Below, in pieces: positions 11,191 to 23,110 of a DNA stretch of 64,000 nt. Origin of the DNA: Chamaelirium japonicum. Lineage: Eukaryota; Streptophyta; Magnoliopsida; Liliales; Melanthiaceae. Made by a program: the position numbers and the translations under genes. Position 1 is the stretch's first letter. Every line of letters begins with the position of its first letter. The stretch covers positions 114,089,532 to 114,153,531 of the forward strand of contig OX393550.1 in NCBI GenBank assembly GCA_947650365.1. The letters are read 5' to 3'. The notes under the pieces are model-generated. The model did no database searches, was not told the DNA's origin, and saw nothing but the letters and a program-made list of their open reading frames with translations.

Positions 11191-11357
11191 TTGGCCGGTA
11201 AGTGCCAACTAGGTGAGTTGGTTAAGTCTCGGGGGGTTAATTGGTACCCGAGACTTGGGATGATTCTCGTTTGTATCGAATTAAATAACTTGTAGGGGGC
11301 TACCCTAACCCGACCTCTCTTGGATAAGATGCTGAGGGGTTCTCTAGAAAAAAAAAA
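11191..11357 (+). mobile_element. SINE (tRNA-derived) with target duplications
   Basis: A 167-bp unit ending in an A-run, flanked by 15-bp near-identical repeats: AGGTTTATATAAAAA at 11176-11190 and AGATTTACATAAAAA at 11358-11372 (two mismatches). An A-box-like TAGGTGAGTTGG lies at 11210-11221 and a weaker B-box-like GATTCTCGTTT about 50 bases later, as in pol III promoters of tRNA-derived SINEs. Non-coding; it would depend on LINE reverse transcriptase in trans. Confidence 0.7.
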
Positions 11358-11404
11358 AGATTTACATAAAAAGTAGTATGTATTAATATATGTTGATTGG
11401 TGAG

Positions 11405-11728
11405 TAGGGATGGCAACGGTGCGGTTTCGGGTAAAACTGAAATCACACCTTAACACCGAAACCGCACCGCTCTGCATCGCGATGATGTACTGTTATGTAG
11501 AACCGAAACCGCACCATGCGGTGCTGTGCACCATGGTTTATCACTGGAATGGCCTAAAGGTGTGGTTTTATGTGATTTTGGTCAAAACCAAAACCACACC
11601 GCTACACCGAAACAGAAACCGAAACCACACTGCACCGTCACGGTTTTATATTTTGGCAAACCAAAACAACACCATGCGGTGCAATTTTTCGCGGTTTTCA
11701 GTTTTAGACCGCAGTGTTGCCATCCCTA
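11405..11728. mobile_element. hAT-type MITE, TSD TTGGTGAG
   Basis: 324 bp, starting TAGGGATGGCAACGG and ending TTGCCATCCCTA, with a perfect 8-bp duplication TTGGTGAG at 11397-11404 and 11729-11736. Eight-base duplications are the hAT signature. The interior is rich in CGGTTTCGG/CCGAAACCG words that pair with each other. Non-coding. Confidence 0.9.
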
Positions 11729-11736
11729 TTGGTGAG

Positions 11737-12828
11737 TGGTCCCTAACAAAGAAATCATTTAAGCTAAGGGAATTTGAAATACTATGGATGAAAATGCCCT
11801 CCATAATATTTTAAATTCTCTTTTGGATACCACCGAACCGAACCACCTCGCCGCCGCCAGAGCTACGCGCCACCACTGTCGAACCGAACCACTACTTGCC
11901 GCTGCCGAACCGAACCTAAACCTAGCTAGCCCTAAACCCAAGATCTATGGGCCATGGGATGAACCCTAAACCTGGGATCCAAACGGAACCATAATCGAAC
12001 CCTAGATTTGGGATCTCCGTTGCTCGCCACCGCCTGAAACCTGATCGAACCGCACCGCCTCCGCTACTTGTCGCCGCCTCAGCTGCAACTCATCGGGGTC
12101 GCTAGAGTCGAGGTCGAGATAGTTGGGATTGAGGTCGCCGGGGTCGAGCTCGCCGATCGCGTCGCTACTGTCTCGCCGTTGCCACTCATGTGCTCGATAC
12201 AGATGGGAGGAGAAGGCCGAGGGTAATTTGGGATTTCTAAAAGAATTCAGGGATCTTTCGTTAGTTGAAATATTTAGATGGCCTGGACGTTAGAATGTCA
12301 TGGATTAATCACCCATTATCCCAAAAATTAAGACTTGGCTCCTAAAAATCGGTTAAATATCAGATTGAGCTCTTTATAATAAGTCACAGTTCGCAAGGAT
12401 CTCGTATACCACCAATCCATGTTGTGATTTGAAAACTCAAGAAACGGTTTCCCACCTTCTCCTTCGCTGGGCTAGCAAAGTCTAGTCCCTCCTCAGATCT
12501 GAGGAGCTCTGCATTGCAAGGTCAGCCACTCTTTCTCTCCTTGTGGACCAGGTCCAGGTGGAGGGGGTGAAGGATTCAAACAATTGACCTGGGACCTACT
12601 ATTTCTGGCTACGTTATGGCATTTGTGACTTGTGAGAAATGGCATGGGTCTTTTCGGGATCAAGCTATTTACAAAAAAAAAAAATCCATCCTATCCCTGT
12701 GTGAAGCAGGCCCATGGATGAGGGCAACTCGGTTCCATCGCTACGTTCCTTCCGCCTCCCTCCGTCTATGCTGGTAGCTACACCACCCATTAGTTGCCTC
12801 CCAACTACTGTCGTCGGTCCCATCTAAC
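11737..12828. other. Non-coding stretch with minor repeats
   Basis: No supported gene. Around 11933-11975 the words AGATCTATGGGCCATGGGAT and GAACCCTAAACC recur almost unchanged at 13847-13890. The block 11840-12190 is rich in CGCCGCC/GAACCGAACC. An A-run at 12671-12682 may be the tail of an unrecognised retroposed fragment. Confidence 0.5.
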
Positions 12829-13690
12829 CCATGAGGCCATCTGAGATCGAGGGGGTGGCTGATTGGGTTGTAGATGCACTTGACCTCGAATGACAGAATG
12901 TACAGTAATGGGGCCTGAGCTGAAATAACTAAGCGTCAGAGGAAGAAGGTGAGAGGAGGAGGAGGAAGAGGGAGGAGGACATGGCGCTGGGTTAGATGGG
13001 ACCGTGGCGGCGGATGGGTGGTAGCAGATGGGCAAGCTGGTGGACCGACGACGACCTGCATGAGTGCCGCCACCGCCGACAAATGGTGCAACTTGTACCA
13101 CATATTATTGGGGCAACACAGTTGCAAGTGCTACCCTTGTCCATAGTAATATGTGACTTGTAAATAGATTAACCCTTCTTTTCGAATACGGTGCAAACCT
13201 CAATACCCTTCTCCGAAACATTGGAGGAATCTTATGCTCTTGGAGACTTTGAAAACCGGACTGGTCGGCTAAACCGATTTGGACCATAATAGGGAGATAA
13301 TTCGATTCAAAACGTGAACCAACCAATTATATGATAAAACTGTGTTTGAAACATTTTATAATAATAATTAGAGAAGTCATGTTTATCCTAGGCTTCGAAC
13401 TTTTTTGATGTTTTATGGTAAGTACTTACTATTTATCCAATAATTTGTTTGGTTCAACCGGTTGGTCTACTGGTTCGAACCGATTTGGATCGGACCGAAG
13501 ACCTTTTTGCCTCGATGTCCGGTTCGATTTTGAAAACATTGTTGGCAGGGGCTGGTTTAAACCGATTTGGACCTAACCGGAGATCTTTTCGGTTCGATGT
13601 CTAGTTCGACTTTGAAAACATTGCTTGGAGGTTGGCCATGTCACATGATTGAGAAACCAAATTACAACTCAACTAGAGCCATGAAAAGAT
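12829..13690. repeat. Segmental duplication, copy A, fourth block
   Basis: Collinear with 29478-31570. Shared landmarks in order are CCATGAGGCCATCT, GGTGGCTGATTGGGTT, AATGGGGCCTG, GGTTAGATGGGACC, GATGGGTGGTAGC, CTCCGAAACATTGGAGGA and GAAAACCGGAC. This copy lacks both the hAT MITE and the solo LTR found in the other, and so shows their empty sites at about 12850 and 13555. Confidence 0.88.
13247..13541. mobile_element. Inverted-repeat element (GAAAACCGG family), copy A
   Basis: Left end TTTGAAAACCGGAC and right end TCGATTTTGAAAACATTG are imperfect inverted complements. The interior has CCGATTTGGA repeated near each end. The terminal 75 bases recur once more at about 13555-13622 (ACCGATTTGGACC ... 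GAAAACATTG). The counterpart is at 30393-30748. Confidence 0.55.
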
Positions 13691-14348
13691 TTACATTTTA
13701 AGCAGGGGGACTTAGTGAACGGTTCCCGACAAGAGATTAATTTTAGCTAAAGGACAACCATATTTCAAGGATGAAAATTTCTCACAATGCTTCATATTTT
13801 TATTTAAATGCCGCTCATTTCTAAACTAAACCAAATCCTAAACCCTAAGATCTATAGGTCATGGGATGAACCCTAGACCTAATCCGAACCGAACTCCTTC
13901 GTATGTCGTCCATCTCTTGTCTCCAATGCTCACCACCGTCGGGGCGGCGACGACGAGCAGCTACAACTCACACCTGCTACCGCTTCTGCCTCCGTTGGTC
14001 GTGCCCGCTGCTCTCCACTGTTGCTCGAGAGGAAAAAAAAAAAAGACAATTTTTTTGGGGTTTTGACAACCCTTTTCACCAATCCGATTTTTTTATCATG
14101 GACCTTAGGTGAAAGGCTTCGTTGCTTGTCCTTTTCACCCCACCAATAACTTTAAACACATTGCCCCTTTTAAGTATCAAAACTCGGCATTAAATGTGTG
14201 GGATTCTCTTCACTTCCATCTCCCTTTCTCGTCATCTGCATCTTGGGCCTCCTGGCCGCACAATTGTTGGGTTCTAGCCTTCTATCTCTTGGGAAAATTT
14301 TCAACCCATCCTGCATATTATATAATTGTGGGGTCCACTGATTCTAGA
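13691..14348. other. Non-coding stretch, partly matching copy B
   Basis: 14150-14280 (AAGTATCAAA, CATTAAATGTGTGGGATT, CTCCTGGCCGCACA) corresponds to 31588-31660 in the duplicated copy, while 13700-14140 has no counterpart there and is presumably inserted. A short A-run is at 14034-14044. No gene seen. Confidence 0.5.
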
Positions 14349-14916
14349 TAGGGGTGGCAATTAACCGGGTTTGCAGGGTTACCCGATGACCCGATCCGAT
14401 TGGGATGGATTTAGAATGCTCAAAAATCTGGTTTTGGGTGGATTTGGGATTTAAATTTAAACTCCGATCGGATTAGAATCGGGTTAGGGTTTTACTCCAA
14501 CCCACCCCAACCCAATCCGGTTGTATAACGTATATGAATAACTACACACAAGTCTGCAGTATTAAGTTCATAAAGCATTTTTTTTTTGAATTGTAAATGA
14601 TTCTCCAATTATTCAAGAATTAGTATTTACTTAATGATTTTTTCTAGAACATGTATATTCATGATACTTATCGAATTTTAAATCATTCTTCAATTATTAA
14701 TGATCAAATTTGTATAGGTTGTTTTGTGAAGCTGACCCGAGCCGCAAAGCATAAACGGGACGGGCACGGATCTTCCCAGTGCTAATTGGGACGGATTTGG
14801 GAATTGCCCCCAAAATCCGATCGGGATTTGGGATGAGTATGAGGCGAGATAAAATATAACTGGGCGGGTTCAAGATAGGGCCAGCCTGTCCCAAACCCGA
14901 CCCGTTGCCATCCCTA
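14349..14916. mobile_element. hAT-like non-autonomous element (TAGGGGTGGCAA termini)
   Basis: Starts TAGGGGTGGCAATTAACC, ends TTGCCATCCCTA. The termini match the 11405, 20748 and 29511 elements. The interior contains many GGGTTnGGG/CCCGACCC words. Adjacent 8-mers (ATTCTAGA, ACCCCGGA) differ, so no duplication is visible. It has no counterpart in copy B. Confidence 0.75.
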
Positions 14917-15149
14917 ACCCCGGAGCATATCAACATGTTCTTAGACCATCTCCAATAAGTTCCTACGATTCTTATCTATTCTTCAAAGCTTAGCGCTACC
15001 ACGTAGGCTAGGAATGGAAGAGCACTCTAACGGGTTCCTCAATCGCTTCCTATTTTTGTGTAAACTGACCAAATCAAGATCCATGGAAACAATCTTTACA
15101 AGAGCTGTACTGGAAAGTAAAAAAGTCAATAGACTTTCATTCAATGCAA

Positions 15150-18100
15150 TTTTTTTTTTTTTTGAGAACCCCTCCTCGTAGGAGGGAGGGTTTGGCGGAC
15201 CCCAACCAGAAGTCATTACGAACTAAGACATGATACCGTTACAAAAACAGAGTGCCTCCACCCCTAGCTTATCCCTCCATGGTACAATCCAAGCACTGAA
15301 AAGGGAGATGACAGACTGTCTCAACTTCTCCTGCCCTGCGTACTTGGCATTGAAGACCCGGTTGTTCCGTTCTAGCCAGATGACCCACACAATCGCCATG
15401 ACTAAAATGTCCCACGGCTTCCGGATCTCCATCGGAATTTTTCTCCTTCTCCAAGAAGTCCAAAGGGCCCTGAGGGTCCTCGGATGGGAAGAAAGACCCG
15501 CCCTACTCTCGAAATGATCCCACAACAGCCTGGCAAAAGGGCAACCTAGCAACAGGTGGGAGGCAGTTTCCTCCTCTGAACCGCAGAAAGTGCAAGAGGC
15601 ATCCGACACCTGTGGGTGATTCCTCCGCATCAGATTTGTCTTGGTCAGAATCTTATTCCTCGAGGCCAGAAGGGTAAAGATCTGAACCTTCGAGGGAGCC
15701 TTCGTCTTCCAGATAGCCTTAGAAGGTCCATGACGCTGAACCCCAGGGAGGAGGTGGTTGTAGAAAGATCTAACGGAGAAAACTCCGGAAGACGAGGCGC
15801 TCCACCGGACCTCATCCCGGGTCATCCTGAAGGAGGCCGACTGCAAAATCAAGAGCAGGTCCTGCCACTCCCGCCGACCTTCTTGATTCATCGGAGCACC
15901 AAGCCTCAAGCGCCACCTGATGTTCCCCTGCCTCCGACAGGCCTGTGAGCGGACCGAGGCTCCTTTGTTCCGGGCCAAGGAGTAGAGGGTTGGGAAGAGC
16001 TGCTCCAACGGTCTGTTACCGATCCAAGGATCCTTCCAGAATATAATGGACCTCCCGTCACCTAGAACAAGCGAAGTAGCCTCCCTATAGAAGTCTTTAA
16101 CCCTCAGAATGCCCCTCCAGAAGTGAGAGATCCGGCCAGACGATCTACCCCGAGCGTGCAGGGGAGAGAACCTCTTAAAATATCTCGCTAGGATGACGTC
16201 CCTCCAAGATCCCCCAGAATTCTGTTGCAGTCTCCACCACCATTTAATTTCCCCAACATCGAGATATTGAATCTGCCCAAGTCAAGGACCCCCATGCCTC
16301 CCAACTTCTTAGGAAGACAAACCTGGTCCTACTTCATCAAATTGTAGCCTCCCGTATTCTCCCCCATACCATGCCAGAGGAAGGAGCGTCGAATCTTGTC
16401 AATCCTCTCTATCACCCAAGACGGCAGGTAGTAGAAGAAGAGGTAGTACGAAGGAATCGAAGATAGCACCGAGTTGACCAGCACCAGCCTACCCCCTGAC
16501 GAAAGAAAACGACCCTTCCATCCCTCCAATTTCCTCTCAATCTTAAGGATTAGCTGCTCCCAATCCTCCCTCCGCAGCGCTCTGTCACTGATAGGAAGCC
16601 CCATATATTTCATCGGTAAGTTCGCCACTTTACAGTTTAAAAGCCTGGCCAAACCGCTGCCTGCATCCACCGGTCCGATGTAGTAGAGACTGCTCTTCTG
16701 GAAATTTATCTTCAGGCCTGAGGTCAGCTCCAACCCGTAAAGGAGGACCTTGAGAGAGACCACCTGGAACGGACAAGCCGCTGCGAACAAGAGAGAGTCG
16801 TCCACATAATGCAAGTTCGAGGTTGTCCAACCATGACCGCCGACTCCCTTAACCAAACCCTCGACATTCGCCTTCCGAACAGCGGCATCAAAAGCATCAA
16901 CCACCAGGATGAAGAGATACGGGGACAGAGGACACCTCTGCTTCAGTCCCTTGTAAACCTTGAAGTCTTTGTCCTGCTCCCCATTAATGAGGCAAGATAG
17001 CTTCGAGGATACCAGTATCTCTCTAATCCACCCTAACCAACCATCAGAGAAGCCCTTGGCCTTCAAAAGATCAAGCAAGAAATCCCATTTGATCTGATCG
17101 AAAGCTCTCTCGAAATCGATCTTTAGAAGCACTCCTTCTTCTCCGGATTCACGCAAGTAGATCGTTTCATGAGCCGCCGCCACACTATCAAGGATTAGTC
17201 TCCCCCTGATGAAAGCGGTCTGGGAAGGAGAAACCAACAGAGAGATGTTGTCCGCGAGCCTATTGGCTAAAACCTTCGTAATAATTTTGTAGAGACAGTT
17301 TGACAGGGAGATCGGCCTAAAGTCCCGAATGGTCTCTGCAGCAGATTTTTTAGGTAGAAGGATAATCCACGAGTGATTGAGACAGTGAAGACGAACCTTG
17401 CCCGAGAAGAAGTCATGTAGCAGCCGGCATAGATCGTCCTTCAAGATGTCCCAGTACTTCTGGTAAAACTCCATTGGAAACCCATCCGGACCCGGGGCCC
17501 CATCGCCTTTGGATTGGAATACCGCCTTCCGGAATTCATCATTGGAAAACTCCGCATCGACGCCCGAGCCACCTGGTAGCCTCGGAAAATCTGCACAGCT
17601 CCAGTCATAGGAAAGTTCTGTCGATGGGTTATCCTCCCGGAAGGAGGTCTTGAAGAAAGAAGTAGCAGCACCGAGGATGTCAGCCGTGGTCGTCAGCTCG
17701 AGGTCATCGAGCCACAGGGAGGCCAAAAAGTTCTTCCTTCTCCGAGCATTAGCCACTCTGTGAAAGTAGGAGGTATTCGCATCTCCTAGTTTCACCCACT
17801 GTTCCTTCGAACGCTGCCTCCACATTCCCTCCTCCTTACGTAATAGGAGTACGAGGTCCTTGTTCAGCTCCTTCAACCTCGCGGACTTCGGGGGGGTAAG
17901 GACGGCGGACTCTTCTCTGACCTCCAGCACCTGAATTTCCGCCAAGGCCAATGCCTTCTGATGCAGAACATTCCCGAAATGAGCCCTGCTCCATGACTGA
18001 AGCTTCTTCTTGACGAATCTGAGCTTCCTCACCATGTTCAGAGCCGAGTTCTCAACAAACCCTGCTTCGCTTCACCACCCGGCTATCAAGCCCTCGAACC

Positions 18101-18435
18101 CCTCCTCCATGGACCACATTGACTCGAACCTAAACGGTGGCCGGGTTGGCGAAATCGAATCAGTCAATAGAAGGATCGGTGCATGGTCGGAAACACAGGA
18201 AGCTAGTCCTGCCTGAATTGAGCCAGGGAAGCGCAAGTCCCATTCCAACGAGATCAGGAACCGATCCAGCCTGGCCAAAATCGGGTCTTCTCGCTTGTTG
18301 CTCCACATGAAAGTGCGTCCGGACAAGGGAAGATCGATCAACTCTTGACTCCGAATGAAATGGGAGAAAGCCCTTATCGCCGAAGCATCCCCATCACTGC
18401 GTAGCCTCTCCTCCGACCCTCGCGTGACATTGAAG
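15150..18435 (-). mobile_element. 5'-truncated L1-type LINE
   Basis: Minus-strand element of about 3.3 kb. Its poly(A) tail appears as the T-run at 15150-15163. Both ends are bordered by TCAATGCAA (15141-15149 and 18436-18444), the target duplication of target-primed reverse transcription. ORF1 and most of the endonuclease are missing because the 5' end stops at about 18435, inside the endonuclease. It lies within a Harbinger-like MITE. Confidence 0.93.
15223..18435 (-). pseudogene. LINE ORF2: endonuclease tail, reverse transcriptase, zf-RVT
   Basis: Minus strand. From the right: end of an AP-endonuclease-like domain (DFNVTRGSEERL, then LDRFLIS and SDHAPILL, 18072-18435), a spacer with EQWVKLGDANTSYFH, then reverse transcriptase in a 568-codon frame (16329-18035) with DFRPISLSNCLYKI, KIDFERAFD and HYVDDSLLF (about 16800). 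The usual GDPLSP turn reads RCPLSP and the usual YADD reads YVDD, so activity is doubtful. A stop at 16329 and shifts up to 16010 separate it from the zinc-finger zf-RVT part (15223-16008), with CTFCGSEEETASHLLLGC. ORF2 normally nicks DNA and copies LINE RNA into it. Confidence 0.93.
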
Positions 18436-18639
18436 TCAATGCAAATTGGGGCCCACTATTCTTAGTTTTTTCTACTTGTCTCCCCAGCATAGGAAGAAGA
18501 GTAGGGAAATAACAAAATAGTAAATTTTGGTGGAGCCCGTTGAAGTCCTCTTTTGAGTGCTTTCACTATTTCTTTTGGTAAAATAAAAAAGAAAGAAATT
18601 CAAAGGAGTCCATTGGAGATGCTCTTAGTGTCGGGGGTC

Positions 18640-18866
18640 ACTATTCCAATGTGTTCCCGATCTGTTTGCTAGGAGTCACTACCCTCATTTGTTGGGGCCC
18701 GCTACCCCATGTCTCTTGAATCCTAGATTGTCCCGTGGTTGTTTGGGACGCTGGATGTGTTGAAAATTTCCCCCAGGTGCTGGGGCTTGCTACCCCACTC
18801 TCTTGAATCGCAGTGGGACCCGTGGTTGTATGGTACGCATTTAAGTAATGATTTGATGGATTGGAG
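18640..18866. repeat. Two-copy tandem repeat, about 110 bp unit
   Basis: GGGGCCCGCTACCCCATG then TCTTGAATCC then CCGTGGTTGTTTGGGACGC is repeated as GGGGCTTGCTACCCCA, CTCTTGAATCGC, CCGTGGTTGTATGGTACGC. Non-coding. Confidence 0.6.
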
Positions 18867-19560
18867 CGCGGGAGAGGTACGTACCCCGTACCCTAATCCA
18901 AGGGGCATCGCCCCACTAATCATCCACACGTGAGAGCGATTTTGTTCACCCATGGGTAGGCGTTACCATGGCTCCCATTGGTCTGGCCCATGTTGGAGAC
19001 TTATGGGGCCACATCAATGGGAGCCAATTAAGGTCACGCACAAGCCAATCAGCTACACCATTCCCTTCCCGAAGAATATGGGACACTCGAATGACATTTC
19101 ACCGAACCATAAGGCGCCGACAATAATCCATCAGAGGCTCCACCGCCCGTGTAGAATCTAAACCATGAAACACGACCGTTGAATCGCCTTCCACCACCAA
19201 AGGGGTAGCCGGCCAATGCAAGGAAACGCAACGTAATCCCATTCACAAAGCACGAGTCTCAGCATCAGGCACCGACGCGCAGTGAAACTGCTTGCCCTTG
19301 GCTGCCTATATGGCCCCACGATGATCTCGAAGTACAAAACCTGTTCCTCCAGATCCAGATGTGTAAGACCCATCCGGGCTCACACATACGTTTGGGTCCC
19401 ACACCATCCTTGAGTTGAGTTCGATTCTGTTCCAGTAATGAAAATGGTCGACAACGATCACTCACACCCATGTGATGCAAAAGCAGCAGCCAAGCATGCG
19501 CGATATGCATGTTCGATCATGAGCCGCTGCTTTTGTATCGCACGGACGTGGTTACTATTG
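18867..19560. repeat. Segmental duplication, copy A, fifth block
   Basis: Collinear with 31680-32240: AAGGGGCATC, CATCCACACGTGAG, TTTTGTTCACCCATGGGT, CTCCCATTGGTCTGG, then GTTTGGGTCCCAC, CCAGTAATGAAAATGG, TGAGCCGCT and TTTTGTATCGCACGGACG. The middle of this copy holds the RNase H-like fragment (19015-19350), absent from copy B. Confidence 0.88.
19015..19350 (-). pseudogene. RNase H-like (RVT_3) fragment, minus strand
   Basis: On the minus strand one reads GGTGFVLRDHRG, a stop, KGKQFHCASVPDAETRAL, and after a shift PLVVEGDSTVVFHGLDSTRA and MDYCRRLMV. This is the standard order of RVT_3 RNase H-like domains (GxGxVLRD, AExxAL, EGDS). The catalytic-type D of VLRD, E of AETRAL and D of EGDS are recognisable, but the frame is broken at least twice. 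It may be the tail of another LINE or of a reverse-transcriptase-like host protein. Confidence 0.7.
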
Positions 19561-19899
19561 GTCTGTTCATCACATTTTCCTGATGCAAATCAGTCGGAAA
19601 TATCAAATCCAACAGTGACAATTAATATCCGGGAAGGAGATCATATTCTCTCTCTTAAAAACTCCTAGCTGCTGTGCATGTTGATCTAAGTTCTGGCACG
19701 AGCGTGTGGCATTTCGGTTCAGGTGCGGATCGAGTCGCATCATGTGCCAAACTATTTAAACTACTTCCATACCATTTAGGTTTCATTCAAGAGGTTATGG
19801 CAAAGGGTGCACTGCACCTGTTAGACTTGGACGGTTGGATCAAGGCGTGCTTCCATGAACCCGTTGGCTGGGTGAATCAGTGTCATTTGGTGGGTATGG

Positions 19900-20240
19900 T
19901 TGACTTTATATACTCGCCCTCCACATCCAGTGGTGATGCCCGTGCCTGTCGGCACTGCAGCGGGCCGCCTTCGGCGGCAACACACCTGTCAACAATGCGG
20001 TGGGCCGTATTCGGCAGCAAAACACCCCCCGGGCATCACCACCCCCACCCCCTCCCCCACCGTCGTATGCGACGATAACACACTTGACCGCCTTCGGCAT
20101 GCCCATGCCGATTGGCACGAAGCGGGCGTCTTCGGTGCGACGACAACACACTTGGCCGTCAGCACTGCAGCGGGCCGCATTCAGCGGCAATACACTTGTC
20201 GGGCCGTTTTCAGCGGCAAGACACCCCCCAACTAACATGA
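19900..20240. repeat. Direct repeats of a GGGCCGC-TTCGGCGGCAACACA unit
   Basis: Units such as CACTGCAGCGGGCCGC, TTCGGCGGCAACACA, TTCGGCAGCAAAACACC and GGGCCGTTTTCAGCGGCAA recur at least five times, mixed with CCGATTGGCACGAAGC. The same vocabulary returns at 20570-20745. Frames through it on both strands are by-products of the repeats. Confidence 0.65.
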
Positions 20241-20267
20241 AGCGGGCAACCACCACCCCACCGCCCA

Positions 20268-20480
20268 ACCCCGAATCCAAATCTTCTACACCATTTATCT
20301 GTACCCCAAATCACAGCCATCCGTTGCACCCATACCCGACCCTGCATCGCACTCGGTCCGAATCGGCAGGTAAAGAAACAGATGTGATTGGCCCTCCAAT
20401 GATCTACCCAACATCCGATCATAGTATGCGATGGGTTCAATTGGCGCTTGTGATCAGGACACCCATGATGATGAGCTGCA
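20268..20480. mobile_element. Fold-back element, partial third copy
   Basis: Shares CCAAATCTTCTAC, TGCACCCATACCCGACC and GCATCGCACTC with the left arm of the 1962-2279 element. The right arm is poorly conserved. Directly followed by an A-rich stretch. Confidence 0.5.
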
Positions 20481-20569
20481 ACGAAAGATAAAATTAAAAA
20501 AAAATAAATAAATATTTAAATGGATCTTACTGGGTCTTAGCGGGTCTACCCGTTTTTTTTAAAAGGATA

Positions 20570-20747
20570 ATGCATGTGCCTGTCGGCACTGTAGCGAGCC
20601 GCCCTGTCGGCACTGCAGCAGGCCATCTTCGATGGCAACACACTTGAACGTCTTTGGCAACAAAACACTTTCGACGACAACAACGACATTCATAGGGACA
20701 CCCATTTTCTCGCCCGTGCCGATTGGCACGAAGCTAGCGCTTTCGTC
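20570..20747. repeat. Second block of CACTGCAGC/GGCACGAAGC repeats
   Basis: CTGTCGGCACTGTAGC and CTGTCGGCACTGCAGC in tandem, then GATGGCAACACACTTGA and GCCGATTGGCACGAAGC, all also present at 19926-20230. Confidence 0.6.
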
Positions 20748-20879
20748 TAGGGATGGCAACGGTGCGGTTTCGGTGCGGTTTTGGGCAAACCGAAACCGCA
20801 CCGCAACACCGAAACCGCACTGCACCGCGATGGTATACCATATGTAAAACCGACCCAACACGACCCATTGCCACCCCTA
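20748..20879. mobile_element. Short hAT-like MITE (132 bp)
   Basis: Begins TAGGGATGGCAACGGTGCGG as the 11405 element does and ends CATTGCCACCCCTA. The interior is palindromic around CGGTTTCGG and CCGAAACCGCACC. Flanking 8-mers do not match. It is directly followed by a CT then CA microsatellite. Confidence 0.75.
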
Positions 20880-20886
20880 CACATAC

Positions 20887-20887
<1 letters not shown>

Positions 20888-20946
<59 letters not shown>
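20888..20946. repeat. Compound (CT)n(CA)n microsatellite
   Basis: About 32 bases of CT followed by about 28 bases of CA. Confidence 0.95.
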
Positions 20947-20947
<1 letters not shown>

Positions 20948-20949
20948 CA

Positions 20950-21745
20950 CACGTGCGAACGCACCTTATCATTCCCATGTAATTTTTTTGGTACGTAATC
21001 CGGGGCTGTCTACAGATATTAACCGAAACTCCCTCCCCCTCTCCTCATCTAAATCCCACAACACCCCTTGTGATCCTCTCTCTATCCCCATTAATCTCCT
21101 TACATAACCGTCCCTTACACCCAGCCATTAATACCTTATATGCATGCAATTAAATGCAATTAATATTCTATATAGAGCATTTTTTTAATTTCTGAAGGAG
21201 CCATTAAGTGCAGCTTCTATTCCTTTATGTATGGATGGTTGTGATTATGCGTATTTATTTTTTTTATCTAGACAACTTGTTTCGTTTTGTCTAGTCAGTA
21301 ATTTTTTTGTCTAATCAGCTTTTGGTGCCATTTTGTCTAGTCAGCACGAAAGCGTCGTGCCATGTTATATATATATATCTATATATATATATATATACTA
21401 AAATGGAAGCCTCTCTCCCGTGTTGTGACACGTGGACGTCTTTTCATGAGCTAGATTTTTTCTTCTATGTGTGAACGCAGTTCTCTTTTAAATCCATTTA
21501 AAAACCTACCATAAAACTTATAAATTTTCATTCAATAACATTTAATGGTCATTTGATGTTAATATTTCTCTCTCTCCCTCTTTTTTTCTCTCTCTCCCTA
21601 ACAATGAATCACACTTACTTCAGATGTCACACTTCTTCGAACAGTTGTGATGTCGTCTTTGTCAAATGGCATGCATCAAGCACATTCGGGTATTGTCTGG
21701 GTTTCTTACTAGTATATATATAGAGAGAAAGAAAAGTTACAGTGA
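20950..21745. other. AT-rich non-coding stretch
   Basis: No gene. There is a 34-base interrupted TA tract at 21366-21396. The phrase TTTTGTCTAGTCAG recurs at 21287 and 21335 (with a shorter TTTTGTCTAATCAG between). Confidence 0.5.
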
Positions 21746-21751
21746 GATGTG

Positions 21752-22016
21752 AGCTGCCGGTTTAGAAAGTGAACTGTCGGTATTTTGACCCCTTTAGGAG
21801 TTTTGGAATTTGATGAAATTTGGTGAGGGTGTTTTCTAGGGTAAGATGATCATCCTCACCAATTTTAACGGTGAATGGGAACGACAGACTTTGCTTCGAC
21901 CATTTGACCCCACTAAAAGTTTTGGAATTTGATAAAAATTCACTTACCCTAGACAATTCCCTCACCAAATTTTATCAAATTCCAAAACTTCTACGAGGGT
22001 CAAAATACCCGCAGCT
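21752..22016. mobile_element. Fold-back hairpin element 1
   Basis: Left arm 21752-21850 (GTATTTTGACCCC, GAGTTTTGGAATTTGATG, TTTGGTGAGGG, CTAGGGTAAG) and right arm 21940-22016 (CTTACCCTAG, CCCTCACCAAATTT, ATCAAATTCCAAAACTTC, GGTCAAAATACC) are inverted complements over about 80 bases. A short spacer carries a second, partial copy of the arm. No coding frame. Followed within 40 bases by the TA tract. Confidence 0.8.
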
Positions 22017-22053
22017 TATTTTCTTCTATTGCAGCTCACAGCTCAACGTAACA

Positions 22054-22592
<539 letters not shown>

Positions 22593-22614
22593 TCTGGTTC
22601 TCTTGGGGGATGTC

Positions 22615-23110
<496 letters not shown>

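Larger units (their letters stand above)
14944..18624. mobile_element. Harbinger-like MITE split by a LINE
   Basis: Left half 14944-15149 begins GACCATCTCC, right half 18436-18624 ends GGAGATGCTC, so the termini are inverted complements apart from one base. TTA flanks both sides (14941-14943, 18625-18627), the 3-bp duplication typical of PIF/Harbinger. Removing the LINE leaves an element of about 386 bp. Non-coding. Confidence 0.75.

Noticed and set aside
19900..20491. Overlapping frames of 111-163 codons
   Set aside because: By-products of GC-rich direct repeats, present on both strands at once.
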